Of a stretch of 35,582 nucleotides of DNA, positions 31,706 through 35,582 are shown piece by piece. The stretch is from an uncultured Tessaracoccus sp. (GTDB lineage Bacteria > Actinomycetota > Actinomycetes > Propionibacteriales > Propionibacteriaceae), in assembly GCF_947255005.1 (NCBI RefSeq), contig NZ_CAMYFI010000022.1, positions 1-35,582 of the forward strand, read 5' to 3'. How positions within the stretch are numbered: the stretch's first letter is position 1; each line of letters starts with the position of its first letter. Under the pieces are notes generated by a model that searched no databases, was not told the DNA's origin, and saw only the letters and a program-made list of their open reading frames with translations. The translations under genes and the position numbers were made by a program.

Positions 31706-32635
31706 TCAGAAGTCCGTGGTCGTGTCGGAGGGACGACGGTATCCCGCCACCCCCGCACCCTCCACCAGGAGAGCGATGAGTTTGCGGGAGATCCGCCGGG
31801 GAAGGACGCGCGCCAGTACATCGACGACGCGAGCTGCGACGACCAGCTCTCGTCGCGTCGAGTGCTTGCCGATTGCCAGCACGAGTTTGTTCCATATCGA
31901 GGAAGGGGAGGGCTCTGCCGGGGACAGCCTAGCTTCAGGATGCTTGCCCTCGAAGGTCCTGCGGGCGGCACCCGAGTGGAAGGCGCGCAGAACCCGCAAG
32001 CGTGTTGTCACCGCGGCCAGACGGTGTGGGGTGGCAAGCTCGCGGACGATCGTCACGGGGTTTCCGTCGGCAAACACACGGTAACCGTAATCGACGTCCT
32101 CCCAGCCATAGCTGCGATAGTCAGTGTCGTAGAGCCCAACGCGCTGCCATATCTCCCTCGTGACGGAGACGTTGCCGCCCCAATACCGCCACGCGGAATC
32201 CGATGGAGTGCGGTAGGCGGCGGCCTGAAACAGCTTGTCAGCCTCTGCCCCATAGGCGCGGGCGTAGGGAGTATCCGGCAACTCGTTGAGGCACAGCCCG
32301 ATGGCGCCTCCGTGAGCCGTGGCTGCCGCCTTGTGTTGCCGCACGTAATCAGGCGCGGGCACGAGGTCGTCATCACACCGGATGAGGACGTCGCCCCCGG
32401 CCTCAGCGAAGCCGGCATTGAGCGCTGCCACACGGCCACGGTTGTCCGGGAACACGATGGATCGAACGGGCAGGTGCGCGTAGCGGGCAACGACCGATGC
32501 CGAGTCGTCAATGTCGCCGTCGATGACGACGATGGCCTCCCAATCGCGGTCATCTTGGGCCGCGAGCGCAGACAGCAGGACGGGCAGGCGCTTGGCGCCG
32601 CCGCGGCTGGGAATCACGATGGACGCGAGGGTCAT
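31706..32635 (-). CDS. Family 2 glycosyltransferase
   Basis: The 309-residue GT-A enzyme has SIVIPSRGGAKRLPVLLSAL, AIVVIDGDIDD, NRGRVAALNAGFAEAGGDVL and IRCDDDLVP, the metal-binding acidic motif. It continues with YWGGNVSVTREIW and GWEDVDYGYRV, the ED catalytic-base region. It acts on the cytoplasmic face in repeat-unit assembly; the sugar is unknown. Its stop lies two bases before the next start, and its own start overlaps the upstream stop by four bases. Confidence 0.9.
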   Translation of the reverse strand: MTLASIVIPSRGGAKRLPVLLSALAAQDDRDWEAIVVIDGDIDDSASVVARYAHLPVRSIVFPDNRGRVAALNAGFAEAGGDVLIRCDDDLVPAPDYVRQHKAAATAHGGAIGLCLNELPDTPYARAYGAEADKLFQAAAYRTPSDSAWRYWGGNVSVTREIWQRVGLYDTDYRSYGWEDVDYGYRVFADGNPVTIVRELATPHRLAAVTTRLRVLRAFHSGAARRTFEGKHPEARLSPAEPSPSSIWNKLVLAIGKHSTRRELVVAARVVDVLARVLPRRISRKLIALLVEGAGVAGYRRPSDTTTDF

Positions 32636-33657
32636 CGTCCGGCTCCTTCCAGCTCTGTGAGCAGCGCGCCGAAGCGTTCGCGCCCGGCGGCGGGTGAGTA
32701 GCGTTCCTGCCAGCGGCGGTGGTTCTCCCGCAGGATGCCGGGAGCGGGTTGCGTGGCCGCCAGGCGGATCACCCGAGCCAGATCGGCGGCATCACCCTTA
32801 CGGGCCATCCAAGGATACTTGGGGCCGACGATCTCCGGGATTGCCCCAGCATCGGTCACCACCAGTGGCACCTCGGCGGACATCGCCTCGGTCACAACCA
32901 GGCCGAAGGGCTCGTCAACGGTGGAGGGCACGACGACGACGTCGGTCAGCGCGTAGAACTCCTCAGGCGTCACCCAACCGAGCCGTTCGGTGACCGACGC
33001 GACGGGGGCCAGCGCACGCTCGACCGCCTGCCGCTGCTCCTCATCGACGAATCGTGCTTCGCCGGCGATCACCAGCCGGTAGTGCCCGCCCTGATGGTTG
33101 AGGCGCGCCACCGCTGCAGCGAGCGTGTCGATGCCCTTGTCGATGGAGGTTCGGCCGATGAAGCCAACCCTGTGGGCGTCCTCGTCTGCCCTCGTTCGGG
33201 CAGGATGGCTAACACCGGCGCTCCAATTCTCGAGCACTTGGCTGCCGAGGCCCACTGCCTTTGCCATGAACTCCGAGGGCACCACCACCCGTCTGGCCCC
33301 CACCACGGCGGCGCGGGCGGCGGGTACGAGCTTGCCCTTGGGCACAATATGCAGATGGACGACGCGTTCGCCGTGACCTGCCGTCGCGAGTGCCGGGCGC
33401 AAGCCGTTGCACCAAAGAAGACCTTCCCGACGCCTATCCCACTGACGTAGCCGCCACAGGTATTCCACCGTGCTCTTTGCGTGGACCTCGACCGTGTGGA
33501 AACCACGCTCGATGGACCGCCGCACGACGTCGTTGGGCGTGGAGGGGGCGACGACGGTCACATCATGCCCAAGGTCGCGGGCGATCTCAGCCATCGCGAA
33601 CATCATCACCTCACCGCCGCCGAACTCGCCGTGGTTGCTTGCAAATGCCAGCTTCAT
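32632..33657 (-). CDS. Family 4 glycosyltransferase
   Basis: The 341-residue GT-B enzyme has an N-terminal MKLAFASNHGEFGGGEVMMFA segment. Its C-terminal donor domain carries VGFIGRTSIDKGIDTLAAAVARL, LVIAGEARF and VVVPSTVDEPFGLVVTEAMSAEVPLVVTDAGAIPEI, the EPFG-x4-E-AM motif that defines GT4 donor binding. It overlaps both neighbours by four bases (ATGA type), a sign of coupled translation. Its sugar is not predictable. Confidence 0.9.
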   Translation of the reverse strand: MKLAFASNHGEFGGGEVMMFAMAEIARDLGHDVTVVAPSTPNDVVRRSIERGFHTVEVHAKSTVEYLWRLRQWDRRREGLLWCNGLRPALATAGHGERVVHLHIVPKGKLVPAARAAVVGARRVVVPSEFMAKAVGLGSQVLENWSAGVSHPARTRADEDAHRVGFIGRTSIDKGIDTLAAAVARLNHQGGHYRLVIAGEARFVDEEQRQAVERALAPVASVTERLGWVTPEEFYALTDVVVVPSTVDEPFGLVVTEAMSAEVPLVVTDAGAIPEIVGPKYPWMARKGDAADLARVIRLAATQPAPGILRENHRRWQERYSPAAGRERFGALLTELEGAGR

Positions 33658-34691
33658 CGAGACACCTCCATGTACACGCGCGCGATCTGCTGCGTCATTT
33701 CCGCGACGGTGGGCCAGCTTTCGCGCAGCACCGGCCGGGCCTCCAACTCCGCCTGCTCACGCATGCACTGCGCGACGGCGTCAACCTTCTCCGCAACCAC
33801 GAGGCAGCGCGGCGGAAGGATCTCCGGGTTGCCGCCGACGGGAGTAGCCACGACACCGAGGCCGTTGACGGTGGCATCCAGTAGTGAGTAGGACGCGTTT
33901 TCCCACTTCGACAACTGCACGAGCACGTCATGCTCGGCCAGTGCCCGCTGTGCCTCCAGATTCCCGGGGAGCGAGACTCGATCTTCCAAGCCTAGCTCCC
34001 GCACCTGCGCCGAGATTGCCTCGCGGTCTGGGCCATCGCCCGCGACCGTGAGGGTCGCCTCCGCATCCAGCCGAGCGAACGCGGTGACGATCGCAGCGAT
34101 GTTCTTCTCATGTGAGAGCCTCGACAACGACAGGTAGCGCTTGCCTGGGCGGCGGGCCGGCGTGTGCTCGGGGCGGTCCACTCCGTTGAGGACGACGGTG
34201 ACCGGTGTCTTCGGAGACCAGTGGTGTTGGATCTGCTCGGCAGTTGATTGGCTCACTGCGATGATGTGGGCAAACCGTCGGCACCGCAAGCGGTGCGCTC
34301 GCTGCTTGGCCCAGGCGATGATCGGTTTGGTGTTGTACAGCAGGGGGTCAGCGGCAATGCCATGCTCCGTCGAGACCAGTTTCGGCGAAAGGCCCACGCA
34401 GGCCAGCGCCACGGCGAAGTCCGCCTTCGCCAGGTGGGAGTGCACGATCTGAGGCTTGAGCCGCGACACCAGCGCCCGCAAAACCCGCACAGACTTGCCG
34501 AACGAGGAGTCGAACGGAATCGGTGTGGTTGCCACACCCAAAGCGCGCAACTCATCCAGCAGCGGGCCTTCCGGGGCCGCGACGTGCAACCTCCAGCCGG
34601 GGATGTCCGCCCGGGCAACGTCGAGGATGTGCCGGGCGACACCGGCGAGGTTGCTCACCGGCGATACCCACAGTGTCAGAGGTGTTGTCAC
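33654..34691 (-). CDS. Family 4 glycosyltransferase
   Basis: The 345-residue GT-B enzyme opens with LTLWVSPVSNLAGVARHILDVARA and has VSTEHGIAADPLLYN, YLSLSRLSHEKNIAAIVTAFARL, VAGDGPDREAI, and VLVQLSKWENASYSLLDATVNGLGVVATPVGG. The last block replaces the usual E-x7-E with a looser version (WENASYSLLDA), so catalytic detail may differ. Its ATG lies three bases after the stop of the TIM-barrel gene upstream and its stop overlaps the next GT4 start by four bases. Confidence 0.87.
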   Translation of the reverse strand: MTTPLTLWVSPVSNLAGVARHILDVARADIPGWRLHVAAPEGPLLDELRALGVATTPIPFDSSFGKSVRVLRALVSRLKPQIVHSHLAKADFAVALACVGLSPKLVSTEHGIAADPLLYNTKPIIAWAKQRAHRLRCRRFAHIIAVSQSTAEQIQHHWSPKTPVTVVLNGVDRPEHTPARRPGKRYLSLSRLSHEKNIAAIVTAFARLDAEATLTVAGDGPDREAISAQVRELGLEDRVSLPGNLEAQRALAEHDVLVQLSKWENASYSLLDATVNGLGVVATPVGGNPEILPPRCLVVAEKVDAVAQCMREQAELEARPVLRESWPTVAEMTQQIARVYMEVSR

Positions 34692-34694
34692 AGG

Positions 34695-35582
34695 TCAGAA
34701 CCATTCCTCCAAGCGGTCGAGCGCCTTCCAGAAGCCCTCGCCGTTGTTCGTGTGGCCCATCCAGATTTCGGGAATGAAACCGACGGTGGGCGCGAGCCGG
34801 TCGAGTTGCTCGGCGAGCACGGGCCAATCCACCTCGCCTTCTCCGATCTGGGGACCTTCTCCGTCGACGCCTTCCGCGTCGACGATGTGCAGGTGATCCG
34901 ACAGCGGAGCGAGTGCCTCCACGTAGGTGCTGAACGACATCTTGTGGAAGTTGGCGGCCAGCTTCGAATGCGAGATATCGAGGGTGAGGCGGCGCCCGTA
35001 CTCGTTGCAGAAGTCGACGGTGTCTTGCAGCCCCATGAACAGGTTGTGGTACTGCTGACCGCCCATCAACCACGGGTATGGCGGCAGCGTCTGGGCAGTG
35101 AGGCGGATGTCCTGCTCATCGACGCGCTCGAGGGCCTGAGCGATCCTCGCGTACATCTTGGGCCGTTCGGAGGGGTCAACGAAGCCGTGCGCGGTGAAGC
35201 CACCCATCGTCGCGATGACCACTGGCGGCTCATCGACGGTGAAGTACTGCGTCATATGCCGGGTGAGGTCGATCACGCGCTGGAGTTCGAAAATGGAACG
35301 TTCCCAGATGTCGTCGTCCTCGCTGGCGAGGTTGACGATGAAGTCGCCGGCGTACAGGTCGGGAAGGTGGACGGTGAACCCGAACGGCAGCCGCCCCGAG
35401 AAGAAGTCTTCGGACTTCAGGTCGACATCCTTGTAAGAAAGGTGGAATTCGATGAAGTCGGGGTTCGTTCCCTGGATGAGCTTCGCGTAGTCGTGGTGGC
35501 GCACGGGCAGGCCCCAGGGGCGACGGAAGTGGTAGTCGCGCCCGACGCTCACGGCGTCAGTGAGATCGCCGGGGTAGAAGAA
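34695..35582 (-). CDS. C-terminal TIM-barrel domain of a probable NeuB-type synthase fusion, cut by the window end
   Basis: The frame stays open to the last base, so the visible 295 residues are only the C-terminal part. The GTG at 35552 is probably not the start, because in-frame residues FFYPGDLTDA precede it. The visible part looks like a xylose-isomerase-type (AP endonuclease 2) TIM barrel. It has WGLPVRHHDYAKL, PDFIEFHLSYKD, FTVHLPDLYAGDF, LTLDISHSKLA and HLHIVDAEG with metal-type His, Asp and Glu residues. From memory, this domain is found as the third part of long N-acetylneuraminate synthase-family proteins (NeuB barrel, SAF domain, isomerase-like barrel). That fits the CMP-sugar synthetase in the same locus. 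A stand-alone sugar isomerase is the alternative. Confidence 0.7.
   Translation of the reverse strand, partial: FFYPGDLTDAVSVGRDYHFRRPWGLPVRHHDYAKLIQGTNPDFIEFHLSYKDVDLKSEDFFSGRLPFGFTVHLPDLYAGDFIVNLASEDDDIWERSIFELQRVIDLTRHMTQYFTVDEPPVVIATMGGFTAHGFVDPSERPKMYARIAQALERVDEQDIRLTAQTLPPYPWLMGGQQYHNLFMGLQDTVDFCNEYGRRLTLDISHSKLAANFHKMSFSTYVEALAPLSDHLHIVDAEGVDGEGPQIGEGEVDWPVLAEQLDRLAPTVGFIPEIWMGHTNNGEGFWKALDRLEEWF

Noticed and set aside
1..35582. CRISPR arrays, rRNA, tRNA genes, insertion sequences with transposase, phage genes
   Set aside because: I saw no regularly spaced repeats, RNA gene signatures, transposase motifs or phage structural genes in the window.

Overview
The window is chromosomal DNA from a high-GC Gram-positive bacterium. 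A WhiB-type regulator, a LytR-CpsA-Psr (LCP) ligase, an RmlC-RmlD fusion and TANNNT promoters placed directly against start codons all point to Actinobacteria. A Propionibacteriaceae-like host is my guess, not a demonstrated fact. Most of the window is one exopolysaccharide or cell-wall glycopolymer locus, entered through a short housekeeping stretch.

Layout. Bases 1-6085 hold housekeeping genes: the 3' part of pheA, a lone lipoprotein bracketed by two copies of a palindromic repeat, a PAP2-diacylglycerol kinase fusion, serS and a Cof-type HAD phosphatase. Bases 6159-13674 begin with a large nested hairpin and rmlA, followed by a WhiB-HTH regulator. Then comes a tightly overlapping minus-strand operon read from 13674 to 8335: rmlCD, an HprK-like kinase, a PqqD-like protein, a PF14907-type nucleotidyltransferase, a PqqD-LMW tyrosine phosphatase fusion, and LCP. 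Bases 13776-18015 hold a MauE-thioredoxin membrane protein, a polyprenyl-phosphate sugar-1-phosphate transferase (initiating enzyme) and a Wzz/BY-kinase. Bases 18161-23025 hold rmlB, two tandemly duplicated Tat-signal secreted proteins each with its own promoter and terminator, and a Wzx-like flippase. Bases 23074-35582 hold a CMP-nonulosonate synthetase (NeuA-like), six glycosyltransferases, an acyltransferase broken by an in-frame TGA, manA, a Wzy-like polymerase, and the C-terminal part of what is probably a NeuB-type synthase fused to a TIM-barrel domain, cut by the window edge.

How they work together. RmlA, RmlB and RmlCD supply dTDP-L-rhamnose, ManA supplies the mannose branch, and NeuB/NeuA-like enzymes supply a CMP-activated nonulosonic (sialic-like) acid. 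The initiating transferase loads a sugar phosphate on undecaprenyl phosphate, the glycosyltransferases extend the unit, the flippase exports it, the polymerase joins units under control of the BY-kinase, and LCP anchors the product to the wall. The LMW phosphatase is the natural opponent of the BY-kinase. The least explained part is the HprK-like kinase / PqqD / nucleotidyltransferase / PqqD-phosphatase set. Its gene content resembles peptide phosphorylation-and-tailoring systems but it sits inside a glycopolymer operon with no recognised peptide substrate. Second is the duplicated pair of Tat-exported proteins of unknown function.
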